Assembly: GCA_022606135.1 (NCBI GenBank)
Contig: JABYQN010000009.1
Location: 2,195,001 to 2,259,000, forward strand
DNA from: Fomes fomentarius
Lineage: Eukaryota > Basidiomycota > Agaricomycetes > Polyporales > Polyporaceae
Length of the DNA stretch: 64,000 nt
Direction: 5' to 3'
Shown: positions 33,853 through 44,807 of the stretch, piece after piece
Layout: the number at the start of each line of letters is the position of its first letter
Numbering within the stretch: the stretch's first letter is position 1
Program-made: the position numbers and the translations under genes
Notes under the pieces: generated by a model
The model's database searches: none
What the model was told of the DNA's origin: nothing
Seen by the model: the letters and a program-made list of their open reading frames with translations, nothing else

Positions 33853-34705
33853 CTAGTCCGTCTCCTGGAACGGTCTGTCATAGTTCGCTCCACCCTCTAA
33901 ATCGTCACCTTCCTCCAGCCAATCCATGAACGCATTCATCTCGACCGCAGCCGCCTCCCGAATCTCCGTTGCGTGGTCGCCCTCATTCTTCACCTCAGCA
34001 TTGACGTCCCACACTGGCGGCCCGCCGCGCCATCCACCGCGCGCATGGATACAGTTCATAACACCCCGCCAGAGAGGCTCGATGGAGAGGGGTTCTTTGC
34101 GCTCCACCGCGCTGATGATATCCAACAACGACGCATTCCGATGAACATCAACTGAACTGAGGTGATTCGTTTCGAGGCAGAAGAACCATAGTTCGATATG
34201 GGTTTCCTCGTGAGATTGTCTCGTGGATGTTGAAGTACGAGGGAGACGGTCGTTCCTACCCGAAATGTGTGGAAACCCACGGGGAAGTGGGGTATCGCCA
34301 GTTAGAAGTGGATGGTACCTTAGTATGAGCGATAGTTCTTCGTAAGCTTGACACAGCTGTGAGTTCTCGAGCCCGAACTCGAGTGCGACACTTGAGCCGG
34401 ACCACCGGCCCAAGCTGCTTCGGGTCTCTCAACAAGATCATGCGCGTCTACTCGAGTGGAAAGAGACTCAATTGGAATGAGCACCTCCGGTTCGGATGCC
34501 TGCCCGGCTTCATCGACGAAGACATGTGGGGAATGTCCGACAGTGAGACCAAGGTGTGCGAACGACGCGTTTTTACACGTCCCAAGCGGTGGATGTCCAA
34601 ATAGATGGCATTTGCAGAAAGTGTATTTGATTATCTCGGGCGGAACGGACGCATTGGGTCAGGATTTGCGTCAAGCTAGTGTTTTCTGCGGTTGCTCCGA
34701 GCGTC
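33853..34705 (-). pseudogene. MOV10/SDE3-like helicase, shuffled copy 5
   Basis: The 3' part (about 34120-33853) matches the last exon of the 53.5-57.0 kb helicase: WRGVMNCIHARGGWRGGPPVWDVN and a tail ending RPFQETD. Upstream, pieces of exon 7 (PSTSNWR/NIHE region near 34200-34330) and exon 6 (DPKQLGP near 34410; SEPEVLI and DEAG-region near 34490-34530) follow with stops and frame changes. The exon-5 trace (ERTLGAT) sits near 34700. The upstream pieces look closer to the 49.5 kb copy, so this is a mosaic. It abuts the LEU5-like gene. Confidence 0.75.
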
Positions 34706-34726
34706 CGCTCCTCCCGCCGCGCTCGC

Positions 34727-36018
34727 TCATATCCCCAACATGGGCCTCAGCGCCTGCCATACCGTGAAGCTGACCGCAGTCATCGGCACGACCTTCAAAT
34801 ACCCGATGCTCAGGCCCACGAAGAACCCCCTCCAGCCCCAGGTGGACCATATGATGCCCACAGTCTCGCCCCAGCGCAACCAGCGGTCTGGACGCGTGAT
34901 GCCGCCGACTTGCATCCGTCTGCGGACGACTTCGAACGGGTAGGAAACGGTCTGGGCGAGTGCGCCTGCGACGGCGCCGAATGCGAGGTCCGAGACTGGC
35001 CTAGAGGGGGGTTTCGACTTAGAGGACGCGTTTGCTGGACGGGGAGGGAGGATGCTGGCGCGGAGGTAGCCCCACACGAGGAAGGATGTACCGGCGTAGG
35101 GGATCATGCCTGCGATGCTGACCGAGAAGCCGCGGTAGAACTTGAGAACGGGGAAGCGGGCGAAAAGCTGCGGTGATGGGTTCGCTGGCACGCCGGGGGC
35201 GGAGGGAGACGCGAGGGGAGATAGGGATTGACCTTCGGAATAGATGAGGCGCATGGCGGAGAGGAAGGTCGGGCGGCGGGCAGGGTCGGAAGTGTGGTGG
35301 GTGCTGTAGGCCATGCGGACGCGGATAAGCTCGAGCGGGTAGGTAAGAAGTACGGAGGAGACGCCTGGAGTGGTTGAGTGATGAGCAGAGTAAGTAGGAT
35401 GGGAAGGGAGGAGGTGAGGTCACACGAGCGCGCAGCAGAGAAGGAGGGTGATGACGTACCTGCGCTTGCACCTGCGATGAAGCGTCGGAGGTTAGTCTGG
35501 CTTTCGCGCGTTGGCATCAGTACCTGTGGACACGGTCACATTAAGAGAAAAAAGGATAGAAGAGAGAGAGAACGCACGTATTCTACCTGGTCGTAAACGA
35601 TAAACCTGGTGGCCGCGTACGGGAATATGCGGAGAAGGGTGGCAGAATGGCCCTGGAGGAGGCCACGGAAGCCATTCTCGGAGTAGATCTGGGAAACAGC
35701 GCGGAATGCTCCGCTCCATGTACCTACGTGGTCACGGTCGGGTTTGAACATGGCTTGCGCTTGCGGGGAAGGGGAGGACATACCAGCATACTTCTGAAAG
35801 TCTGGGTTGGATGCCTGGAAGAGGATCTTGACTCTGTCCAGAGGCGCGACGACAGTCTTGGCCTGAGAGAAGGCGAGGTATATGGATGGTGCAGCAGAAG
35901 AATAGACAAGAAGAAAACGTACGACGCAACCAGCCACACCTCCAGCGATGCCTGAGCGGACGACATAGTGTAGGCTCTGCCTGTCCTTCGGAGATCCATC
36001 GGTGGGCATTCGAATCAC
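34727..36018 (-). CDS. LEU5: Mitochondrial carrier, LEU5/SLC25A42-like
   Basis: Four exons: 36018-35923, 35862-35578, 35523-35460 and 35364-34727, giving 360 residues with phases in agreement. Three repeats of the carrier family carry the signature P-x-[DE]-x-x-[KR]: APLDRVKILFQ, TYPLELIRVRM and SYPFEVVRRRMQ. Each repeat has two transmembrane helices. The sequence between them (GFRGLLQGHSATLLRIFPYAATRFIVYDQVE; VLKFYRGFSVSIAGMIPYAGTSFLVWGYLR) is of the coenzyme A/adenosine-bisphosphate carrier group. The family imports CoA or related nucleotides across the mitochondrial inner membrane. The subfamily is inferred from sequence memory, not a search. A second Met three codons in (36009) is an alternative start. 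Confidence 0.88.
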
Positions 36019-37249
36019 TTATGTCTCTCTAGTTCATCCAGTCTTATGTCCGCCGCAGCGTGTTAGCACAGCGTCGTAATGGCAAAGATGAGAAGAGGGT
36101 GTGGACGGGTACGAATGCGGGGCCCCACAACTTCAAGCTGAAGGACCAGAGTCGCTCGGAAACACAAGTTCCGCGGTCAGGCGCTCGTTCCAAGGTCCGA
36201 AACACCCGACACGTGATAGCGGCTCCCACGTGGCTCTGATAGCCCGAAACGAACCTGAATCTAGCTTAAAGATGCTGTAGATCATAGTGCATCTATAGAA
36301 GTGAGTATAAAGGAGACATTTTATATGCCTTACAAGTGCTAAAGAGGCTCAGGCTGTCATTGCAAATCGGAGTCAGCGTCTAGTAGAGCTCCGAGTCCAA
36401 AACCCCCGTTTATTGCAACCATCGCATGATCTCCCCTCCTCCCCCAGTTTATCTGAAGCAGTGTATCGCCCAGCTCTGTGTTGAAGATATGTGGCGGCAG
36501 GTGGCTACCTCAGGCTCTGCCTGACCGCCACCCTGGCTGCTTCGCGACCCACACATACATATTCATAAACTGAATACACTGCTATCAGCTCGCTCAAGGG
36601 ATTTTTCTAGCCGCTCGATGCGTGTGGAAAATGCCATTGCAAATGCGGTCGCGAGATATGAGCGTCTGCCACATTTAGTAGTGGAAGCGCCTGCGCGAGA
36701 AAAATTGGCGCGTATCCACAGAAGTAGTATTACTGTAATATACTGATAAATATTGTACGACGGGCGTGCTCATGGCGCGAATTGAAGGGCATATATTTAG
36801 TACCAGCAGCAGCATTGCTACAACCCGCAGACTCGCTGTGGGTACGCTACAAGTGACAGTAACAGGTCGTCAAACGTCCGTAAAGTAATCATGACACAAG
36901 AGGGTAATAACATCACAGTGGAAGAAGCACGAAGAGATGACGAGATGATGATTTATCCAAAATACGTATGTATGTTTGTTTTCCATAAGTGACAAATATG
37001 TAGAGCACCGACGCAGAGTCCATCTACATTCAATCTCCCGTCTGACCCACAACACACAGCCACAGCACAAGCACACAAACCTAACCTTTCCTAGACAGCA
37101 CGAGCAACGAGCGACGAGAACGACAGCGACAGCCTACGTATACAGACTAGGTTCCGAAGTCAGCCGAGGTTTCTTCCCGAGTTCAGAATTCAGAAAAGCG
37201 CTCACCGATACCGACTATTGGTACATTTTCCGCACACCGCCCTCTCAGC
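36019..37249. other. Intergenic, no gene seen
   Basis: Upstream region of the LEU5-like gene and the 3' flank of the membrane-protein gene. It includes a fairly A/T-rich stretch near 36580-36800 without coding signal. Confidence 0.5.
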
Positions 37250-38779
37250 CTAGTGCCTCGGGGGCGGCGGCATATCAGGAATAAGATAGTGCACCGGGCG
37301 GTCTCCAAAGCTCGATTTATGGTTCAAGTTCGGCAGCTCCATGCCCGCAGCCTCGAGGTCCTCACGCGACGGCTGGCGCCCCGCACGCAAGTGCGTGCTC
37401 GAGTGCGAATCGTTGCGGTACATCGGGTGCGCGGTGCTCGCGGTCGTCACCGTGCTCGCCAAGCTCTGTCCGCGCGACACGCTCGCGCCGAAAGTGGGCG
37501 AAGAAGGGCTTATGACCTCCGGGTCTAGCTGCGGCACAGGCTTGCGTGCGGCACGCCTGCCACCAGGACCTCCAGCAGAGGAAGTCCTGTTCATCGCGGT
37601 GGCGTCGAATGTCGGGCTGGCCGGCATCGCCATGGGTGCTCCGTCTATGGAACGCCGAAGCACGGGAGGCGAGCGTGTGCGGGGAGAAGCAGGGGAAGCA
37701 GGCACGGAAGCATTTCCATCAAGCTGAGCAAGCGTCATCGCACGGTGGGACTGACTTGAGGAACGGGCGCGATGACGCCCCATCGACCCACCGCTGGGCG
37801 GGGGCTCCGGAATGTAGGCGATAGGACTAAGCTGGCCAGATGTCGAGGCCGAGGACCGCCGGCGGTTGTATGCCAAGGGGGGGACGGTCTCGATGTATTC
37901 GTGGCCTTTGCTACCCTTCTCTTCGTCCGCGAGCGTGGCAATTTCTTCGTCCGACACACTTCGGACGGCGGCCGGATGGCCGTGGGCACTGCTGGAAACA
38001 GGAGATAGCATCGTGCTGGTCGAATCCGTTTTCGCACGTTTCTTCGGAGGTAACGCCATAGCCAGCGCAGGTTTACCGGCCATAGGCGCGTCTATGCCTG
38101 AGTCGTGAGAGGAGAGTCCACCCCATCTTCCAAGCTGTCCGCCTTTGGGTCCACCCATTGTGCGACGACGGGATCGTGTAGGAGCACGGCGGCAGAGCCC
38201 GAAATAGACGTATCCAGCGATGGCAGCTGCGAGTATGATCATGCCGCCGATGACGCCGCCAGCGATTGCCCCTGTCCGAGCACGGCTGGACACTGCACTA
38301 ACAGGAACGGCCGTGGCGGATGAGGTAGGAGAACCGGTGCTTGCTGATGTCGAAGGGATGGTCGATGTAGGGATGGGACTCGAGGTAGAGGACGGAGTCG
38401 ACGGATAGAGACAGGAGACATCCGTACCGTTGGTGACGAAGAACTCTGTTGAGATGGCCCTCCAAGTATCGCCCAACGCCTCCAGCACATACCAGCCTTG
38501 CGTGACATTAACCGACGGCCATGTCCACGTCTCATCCGTAGTTTGAAGGTTGCTCGCGATAGTGAGGTCAGATATAGCTCGCCTCGTGGCGCCAGCCCTA
38601 TCTGTGTGAGGAGCGATCTGTTGGGAGATCGTGAAGCTGAACGAGTGCGCGACGCCGAGGTACGTCCAGTTGAATGTGGCCGGGGTGCACGTACTAGGAC
38701 TGGGAAGTGTGTCGAACACGAATCTCTCTATGGGGCCTGGCGAATCCGTAGGCAAAGAGAGTTCGGTTGAGGTCGCCAT
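37250..38779 (-). CDS. Single-pass membrane protein with long Ser-rich cytoplasmic tail
   Basis: About 509 residues from the MATSTELS start. The ectodomain is almost identical to that at 4.3-5.4 kb (CTPATFNWTY, FSFTISQQ, TRRAISDLTIA, NVTQGWYVLEA, NGTDVSCLYP). A Thr/Ser stalk and one transmembrane helix (GAIAGGVIGGMIILAAAIAGYVYFGL) follow, with basic residues CRRAPTRSRRR. The tail (about 300 residues) is low-complexity Ser/Pro/Arg and differs from the short-tail paralogues. The frame stays open far upstream (to about 39220). A likely intron lies between GTGAGC at about 38996 and an AG near 38910, so extra N-terminal exons with a hydrophobic segment are likely. An orphan copy of that 5' region lies at 20.4-20.6 kb. 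Confidence 0.72.
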   Translation of the reverse strand: MATSTELSLPTDSPGPIERFVFDTLPSPSTCTPATFNWTYLGVAHSFSFTISQQIAPHTDRAGATRRAISDLTIASNLQTTDETWTWPSVNVTQGWYVLEALGDTWRAISTEFFVTNGTDVSCLYPSTPSSTSSPIPTSTIPSTSASTGSPTSSATAVPVSAVSSRARTGAIAGGVIGGMIILAAAIAGYVYFGLCRRAPTRSRRRTMGGPKGGQLGRWGGLSSHDSGIDAPMAGKPALAMALPPKKRAKTDSTSTMLSPVSSSAHGHPAAVRSVSDEEIATLADEEKGSKGHEYIETVPPLAYNRRRSSASTSGQLSPIAYIPEPPPSGGSMGRHRARSSSQSHRAMTLAQLDGNASVPASPASPRTRSPPVLRRSIDGAPMAMPASPTFDATAMNRTSSAGGPGGRRAARKPVPQLDPEVISPSSPTFGASVSRGQSLASTVTTASTAHPMYRNDSHSSTHLRAGRQPSREDLEAAGMELPNLNHKSSFGDRPVHYLIPDMPPPPRH

Positions 38780-39499
38780 GATGCTTGTCGCCGTTGGACT
38801 GTTACCGTAGGTTTGCGAGTCGGTAGTTGATGATCGAGTATTCAGAGATGAGGACGGCGGGGGGAGGCCAAAGGGCAGTGAGAACCGAGTGCCGGGAAGA
38901 TTAACCTGCCTGCGCTTGACGGCCGGGTCTACCATCGTCCATGGTGGTGAGCAAGACATGGAACGTGGACAGGGATGCAGGGAGCTCACCAGGGCATAGA
39001 TAAGGTCCAGAGAACCCTCGAAGACCACGCGAACAGGCCGAAAGGGACAACGGAGAGCCTTGGTCCGCGTGAGGCAGAGACAACCTCTGACAGACGCCGT
39101 TGCGATGCGAAACGGTGTCGTCGGGCGTCCAGCAACTCTTCGGCGATCACGCGTCTCAGTCAGGTAACTTTGCCCCACGCCTGCTGGACCCTGCCAGTGA
39201 TCTACGCATCCCCTTTCCAACGCTCGAACGCCCGCATTGAGAGCATGGCAAGCGTACGTCTATGTCTAGAGAGGTGCAGTATACATTATACATATCGATA
39301 CACTACAGTAGCTCGATCTAAGTAGCATGCACTAGAGTGACTAGTGGTGTGAACAGGGATGACCTCGGCGTGAGTAATGCGAAGGTTGTGTCATGAGAGA
39401 AGCGGGACTTGGTTTGCCGAATAATCATGACCCTAACATGAGGTGCCGACGAAGCTGAAGTTTCCGACCGTGCAGCGCAGAAGATTTCGAACAGCAATG
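38780..39499. other. 5' exon region of the membrane protein and 3' flank of MRS2
   Basis: 38835-39095 is shared with the fragment at 20386-20600 and probably holds 5' exon(s) of the membrane-protein gene. No other gene seen. Confidence 0.5.
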
Positions 39500-42400
39500 T
39501 CATGACCATCCCCCGTCGTATCGCCGTGCCCGCAGAGTAAACAGTGACCAGCGTTTCTTCTCCGACCGTCTCCTGCCGCCATTGGACAGCCCAACTTTAC
39601 GTATCCTCGATAGCCTGCGAGAACGCGTATGAGTTGACGACGCAACATACATCACGGGTGATGAACGATAGAAAACCACATACCTGTGCACTCCTATCCA
39701 AGCGGCGCCGAGTGAAGCAGCGAATGCCGCCATAGTCATCGCGTAGAAAGCAAACTCGTGCTCTTCAAAATGGCTCTTCAACTGTCGACGGATCATGTCA
39801 GCATGTGCAGCGAAATGCTGTGGTATTGCGAGAATCAGGCGAATTTGGCGACTTACATTCATGCCGAATACTCCAGCAACGAGCGTCCCAACACCGATCC
39901 CCATTGTCAAGATGGAGACTTTCAGGTCCAGCGCCAACAACGCGTTGCGATTGGAATCGAGGATGAGTTCTACTATCTCTTGGGTGGACTGAACGTTGGT
40001 CTGAAAAGCATATCTCGTCAGTATCACCGGCCACGAACAATGCAAATAAGAGATATGAAACACCACAAATATCGCATACGTATAAGAAACGCAAGCACGT
40101 GATCGGTCTCCCTATGCAGCATATACTCCGCGATTGGATGGCTTAACAGAGGAAAGCTTCTCAGACCTTGTCGTCGGCGTTGAGTCTAGGCACCGGAGAG
40201 ACGTCTGATGGTTATGTTTTTTGTCGACCAAAGGAATCACGGTGCGAAACGCCTCGGACGATGTACCCGTATAGACGGAAATATTATCTCATAGCGTCAT
40301 CAGCATTGCCACTCTGACATGCTTTCTCCTCTGCTTCTGACTGTCCAGAACGCCTGGTGTACTCTTCGAGATGTCACCGAGTCTCCTGGACCTAGTCAGC
40401 ATTCATCATGCCACGCACAGATGTACTGCTGCCACAGGTAGGTTACCCTGGTGCCCAATAATCGCTTTCAGCGAGCCCCCATCAGCTCTTCCGTGGTTCG
40501 CTGAGCATCCTGAGCAAAGGCTCAATTGTAACGTCTGGCATTTCGCTTAGACTTGACGTGGGAGACGTACAATATATGCAGATGCGGCCTGGATGCAATA
40601 AGCCAACGCTGAGAGGACCAGCGACGAGCAAGACACATCAAATTCTATCTGGCATAGCAGTACCTTCAGGATCCCGCACGCCAAAAAGACGACACTGCGA
40701 TGCATGAGACGCCTTAGAGGAGGTAGAAGCGTCGTCTTCGAAGAAGAGACGAGACCATACGTTAAGAATGGGTCTCTGGCCCGTTGCCGGACCGGCAGAG
40801 GCCCTTCCGGAACGTCTAGTTACGAGAAATTGACTCATTACCCCCACGAGCGGAGCATAGTGTATGTGTGCTGCAGACATGCATCGCAATCATTCTCTCA
40901 CACACATAACCCCCTTCAAAGACGCAACAACCTTGCCGCTCCCTCACTCACCACGGCAAGTGTCCCGTGGATGAGTACGAGTGTGGGTTGGACATTCATG
41001 GAAGAGCAGAGAACCGCATACAGCAGGTTTGATATCGGGCTCGCAACTCACCTGGATGTTCTCGGCCTCATTAACAATTTCCTCGACCTGCTTAGCAAAC
41101 GATTCCAGCAGAACCTCCAGTTCCTCATGATCATCGAGTTTCCTCGGGACTTCGTTTTTCTTGTCGCTGAGGTACATTGCCGCAAGATCTTCGTCTGTGA
41201 CCCGTCGTCATTGACTTAACCAACCTCGAGGAGCAGATGGCAGAGTAATGTATCCATACCTTGCTCGAGTACCTCTTCCAATGCTTCTTGTACCTGTAGA
41301 CACTATGAGACGCGCGTCACAGAAGTCAAGAAATTTTACAGACGTACCAATTTTGCGCGGCTCTGGAAACTGGCTAACCGCCGTGAATAATGCAAGAGGC
41401 GCCTGAAGCGATCGTGGTCGATGTCGTCTTCTAGCTCCGCAAGAAGACCGCCGACAAGATTGCGTATGAAGACCATTTCTGCCTCCAGGGCGCTCAACAC
41501 CGACAGCAATACTGATTCCAACGCTCTAAATTCAGTGACCAGCGACGACCATGGTGAACATAGTGACTTGGAGCAGGAAGCATCGGAATGTACGGGTGAA
41601 GAGCGGTAGGATGCTCACCGGAACTCGTAGGGAATCCCTGACGCTTTTGCCCGCAAATTATGCTGCGCTGCCGTGAGCAACAGGTGGCTATCTCATACTG
41701 CATATTTGCCTACCTCGAGATGGTACAGAAACACAGAGTGCAGACGAGAATCCGCGGAGCCATAGGTGTCGAAGAGGAGGACCGTGTCGGCCTTCACGAG
41801 TGCACGGATGTGGAGGATGTTGACCTACTCGGACAGGCAGGGTGCGATGGGTGAGGCCCAGGGTTCAGGGATGTGTGAATGTGCGGAGACAACCGACTAC
41901 GTACAAGAATCGCTTCCTTTCGCACCAAGATGGTGGGCACAAGGTTCGGTATCCTGGAATCAATCTTGCGGAGATCACGAGGCTGACCGCTTGACCAGTG
42001 AGCAGGGTCACCGGCGTCCGGGGCTGATGGAGACTTACGTTCAGTCGGTGCTCCGAACAGAGGTCGGCCTTTCTAAACTGCCCAGAGATGGTCTTCACGT
42101 TTCCTACGAAACGTAAGGCGCAATATCGCGTCGGTTACACGTGTGCCAATGAATCAATGGGTTTTCTCCAGCTGACCTTCACTGTCCAGGATCGTACCTT
42201 CAGGTCTGTCAAGGTCACCTAGGGTGCTGGGCATAATCCGTTGAGGACTCACAGCGCAGCATAAGTTCCGCTGGTTGCCTCCCTTTCATTGCTTTCTCTA
42301 GCATCGCTATTTTTGCAGCCTCCTCATGACAATCTGACGGTTCGTCGAGTGGGTCGGAGTGCCTCCGGTGCGAGAGTCTCTGTAGCCAAGTAGAGAACGA

Positions 42401-42631
42401 TCGAGTTCGTGGTTCCAGCACAGACCGTGAGTGTGAGGCAAAGATAGGGAAGCCGTAGCGGTGAATAGCCGAGGAAAGAGTAAGCGGTCTGGTGTCCAGG
42501 GTTTGGCACGTTCTTGGGAGAATGTGAAGCGGAGCATAGGCGTGCCGGGGTAGTAAGCCACGCGTGGACGACGCGCTTACGGTTGAATTCGCTACATGGC
42601 GTGTTGCCAGCCTCCAAAAGAGCGTATGCAT
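39500..42631 (-). CDS. MRS2: Mitochondrial magnesium channel, MRS2/CorA family
   Basis: Twelve exons: 42631-42253, 42197-42177, 42103-42039, 41982-41905, 41824-41714, 41662-41619, 41525-41348, 41293-41260, 41194-41052, 40000-39857, 39781-39684 and 39614-39500; 469 residues. A basic N-terminus (MHTLFWRLATRHV) fits a mitochondrial targeting sequence. Family landmarks follow: GNVKTISGQFRKADLC, LRKIDSRIPNLVPTILVRK, VNILHIRALV, LDDHEELEVLLESF, VELILDSNRNALLALDLKVS and the pore motif GMN at the end of helix 1 (GTLVAGVFGMN), then a second helix. CorA-type pentamers import Mg2+ into the mitochondrial matrix. Oddities: a 21-nt exon (TILDSEG) and a 1051-nt intron at 40001-41051. The start ATG was chosen at the targeting sequence; an upstream in-frame Met exists at 42796. 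Confidence 0.92.
40001..41051. other. Unusually long MRS2 intron, possible insertion
   Basis: All other introns in the window that I could define are about 45-85 nt. This one has a normal GTGAGT donor and TTTTCAG acceptor but spans 1051 nt. The heptamer CGCATAC occurs near both ends (40073-40079 and 41015-41021), as a target-site duplication might. No terminal inverted repeats or coding domains were seen inside. Confidence 0.5.
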
Positions 42632-43499
42632 GCGCGAAAGAGCGCGAGGAAGAGTATGAGCGATAGAGTAGAAAGGTGTGCGCAGAGAGGTCTTCAGCGC
42701 CGCTTGCGCCCCACGTAGGTAAAGCAGACGCCCGTGGACCCATGACCACACAGGTCCCCTGACGTAAGCCGGTTTTCCGGTCCGACCCCCCTGCAAAAGG
42801 GTTTAATGTTCATCTTCCTCCCCCAACCTCGCTATTGCTCCACTTGACTCGAAACGAAGGCCCTGTCAGCATTCTTCTCTGTCTCTGACTCGCCGACTTA
42901 ACCACGAGCTGTCGCTCAGGAATAGTGCATGGACGGAAAATTACGGTTGTGAGGTGAGGTGAGAGCTTCCGGTAGAATAGACAGTTCAGTTGCTGTGTTG
43001 TACGTCAATCCACTAACGCTCCAACGACTGTTTGCTTCCAGTAAATTGCAATGCCCGGAATCTACGACAAACCGCGAGCGGAAATGAGTCAATGTGCCTC
43101 CAGCATCTTAGGTCATTTTAACTATTACATTCCGTCAAACTTCATCCACGGTGATACACGCCCCGTGGACATGTGATCGCAGTCTGGATCTCGACATCGC
43201 GAGGACGCGCGACACGAGATGACACGAGTCGCTTCCAAAAGTCGCCACCTGGTCTTACACGCATAAAACTAGATCGGCGCGACCATTCACATCATTCGTG
43301 GATGCCTGCCCTCTCTTGCTCTCGGCTTTCCCCTGGACGCCACGGATCCAATCCCGGGCCCACTCACATAGATCGCTCCTTCCCAACTTCTCGAGGCGTT
43401 CTGCGCCGGCAAGTACTACATTTACGCGTTGACCGTGGTACAGATGTCATCCACCTTTACCTCTATCCTTCCCCCTCCTTCCCCGCCACTACCTGCACA
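42632..43499. other. Divergent intergenic region
   Basis: Promoter region between MRS2 (-) and the unknown gene (+). A C/T-rich stretch precedes the 43500 start codon. No other gene. Confidence 0.5.
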
Positions 43500-44348
43500 A
43501 TGCACGAAGTTTCTCGCCTCCTCCAAGCTGCCGCCGCCCTCTCGCAGCTCCTACGCGACTCTGGCGTTCCCCATGCATTCTACGGCAACGTCTTGACTGC
43601 TGTGCTGTCCAAAGCACCTCTGGCCGATGTCCGTCTTATCCGTTAGCCGCTAATTGTCACACTGATGTATGAGCAGGAAATATCCTGCATTGTAGAAGGT
43701 GGGACGGTTCATCCCTTTCGTCGCGTACGTCAGGCTTGCGCAGGGAACGACGACTTCTCGATAGTCTCCTCGCCATGGAGTAATCGGTATGTGCCGCTGT
43801 ACACAAGTACCCTCTCGGTCTCGACCATGATTCACCAAGCTCTAGCTTGCACGTGAAATATCAACGGCTGATCCCCGCCATTGACGTGAGTTTCCACTCC
43901 CGCGATTGTACTATCGCTCGCTCACCAGATCAGATTGAGATCCTGCCTGCGGGAGAAGAGGGTCCACGGCGACTAGACAGCTCGACGGTAATGGTAGTGG
44001 GGAGAGTGCCATTCCTAACGATCACAGAATTTATCAGGGCAAAGATCAAAGCGTGGTCACTGTACGTGGTCTCAACTTCCTGTTCGAGCGTCACTTGACC
44101 ACACCCGCAGACGTGCGCTCGAGCGGGACGCTCAGGATATAACGTATGCGATGGCAAAATATTGGGACCGAGTGGACATCAACCGCATTCCTGAGCAAGA
44201 GATGAATGACTTTGTGTCTCGATTCCCTGCAGCAGCCCCATCATGGCGAGATCTTAAGCGGAAATACGGCATGTGCGTCCTTGTAATAGACTTTAAGGTA
44301 CGCAGCACTGACACCACTCTAGGCCATGAGCATTCGTGCCAAAAGTAA
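43500..44348 (+). CDS. Conserved basidiomycete protein, possible nucleotidyltransferase-like fold
   Basis: Five exons: 43500-43628, 43677-43786, 43846-43885, 43934-44061 and 44111-44348, giving 214 residues with agreeing phases. It reads LLQAAAALSQLLRDSGVPHAFYGNVL, then EISCIVEGG, HPFRRVRQA, IDIEILPAGEEGPRRLD, VPFLTITEFIRAKIKAWS, and RDAQDITYAMAKYWDRVDINRIPEQ. An N-terminal helix with a Gly-containing loop, a later I-x-I-x-hydrophobic strand, and a helix carrying F-I-R-A-K recall minimal nucleotidyltransferase-like proteins common in Agaricomycetes. This is a resemblance only; the usual G-S and D-x-D residues are not clear. Its last codons overlap the convergent frame on the other strand. No function is claimed. 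Confidence 0.7.
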
Positions 44349-44807
44349 CACTTCGAAGGACGATAGTTTCACTAATATTGTATTGTATGTATATTTAGCG
44401 TCCTCGCACACACCAGCGTAGACGCATGTATCTCTCTCCACTGCGTGGGTTCCATCCCCCCTTTCCTCGTTCTGTTGTTTCTCAGATCGTCGGAAAGGTG
44501 ACTGCGTCAAGTGAATGGCGAGAACGGCACTCGGACCTGTCATGATAATGTCGCTCGTCATTTTGTACCCCGATTCGCAGGTGACGGCATGCGTTGCCGC
44601 TTTGTAGACTTGCTTCTCGCCACGCGTAAGCCAGTGGTCTCGACCACGATTTAAAATGTGGGGCTCCTCAGGAACCATTCCCGAGAAGGCGAGGATAAAC
44701 TTCCGATGCTTCGGATATCCTTCCTCGTTAACTGTATCGGCCTCGAGATACCATCGGTATCGAGGACGAGCGTCCGTTGCGCTCGACTGGCGATGATCTG
44801 CTGACAC
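44319..44807 (-). CDS. Hypothetical protein
   Basis: A single open frame of 162 codons. It contains RYRWYLEADTVNEEGYPKHR and a segment FILAFSGMVPEEPHIL, with no recognisable domain, signal peptide or membrane helix. It overlaps the 3' end of the upstream plus-strand gene by 30 nt. It may be one exon of a larger gene or a chance frame. Confidence 0.35.
   Translation of the reverse strand: MSADHRQSSATDARPRYRWYLEADTVNEEGYPKHRKFILAFSGMVPEEPHILNRGRDHWLTRGEKQVYKAATHAVTCESGYKMTSDIIMTGPSAVLAIHLTQSPFRRSEKQQNEERGDGTHAVERDTCVYAGVCEDAKYTYNTILVKLSSFEVLLLARMLMA

Larger units (their letters stand above)
32400..34140. repeat. Inverted segmental duplication, left arm
   Basis: Promoter, GST gene, convergent 3' flank and the last helicase exon match, in reverse orientation, about 56740-58400. 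The short non-coding spacer between the GST and helicase stop codons is also shared. Confidence 0.85.

Noticed and set aside
34679..35176. 165-codon plus-strand frame over the carrier gene
   Set aside because: Antisense shadow of the LEU5-like gene.
36340..36410. Possible tRNA-like folding stretch
   Set aside because: No match to conserved A- and B-box sequences or a plausible acceptor stem.
37250..39220. Reading the whole 656-codon frame as one exon
   Set aside because: The part above about 38900 crosses a likely intron, and its N-terminus lacks similarity to the paralogue; only the MATSTELS start is supported.
40638..40889. Minus-strand frame inside the long MRS2 intron as an intron-nested gene
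   Set aside because: No domain, no splice or start support, and composition typical of chance frames.
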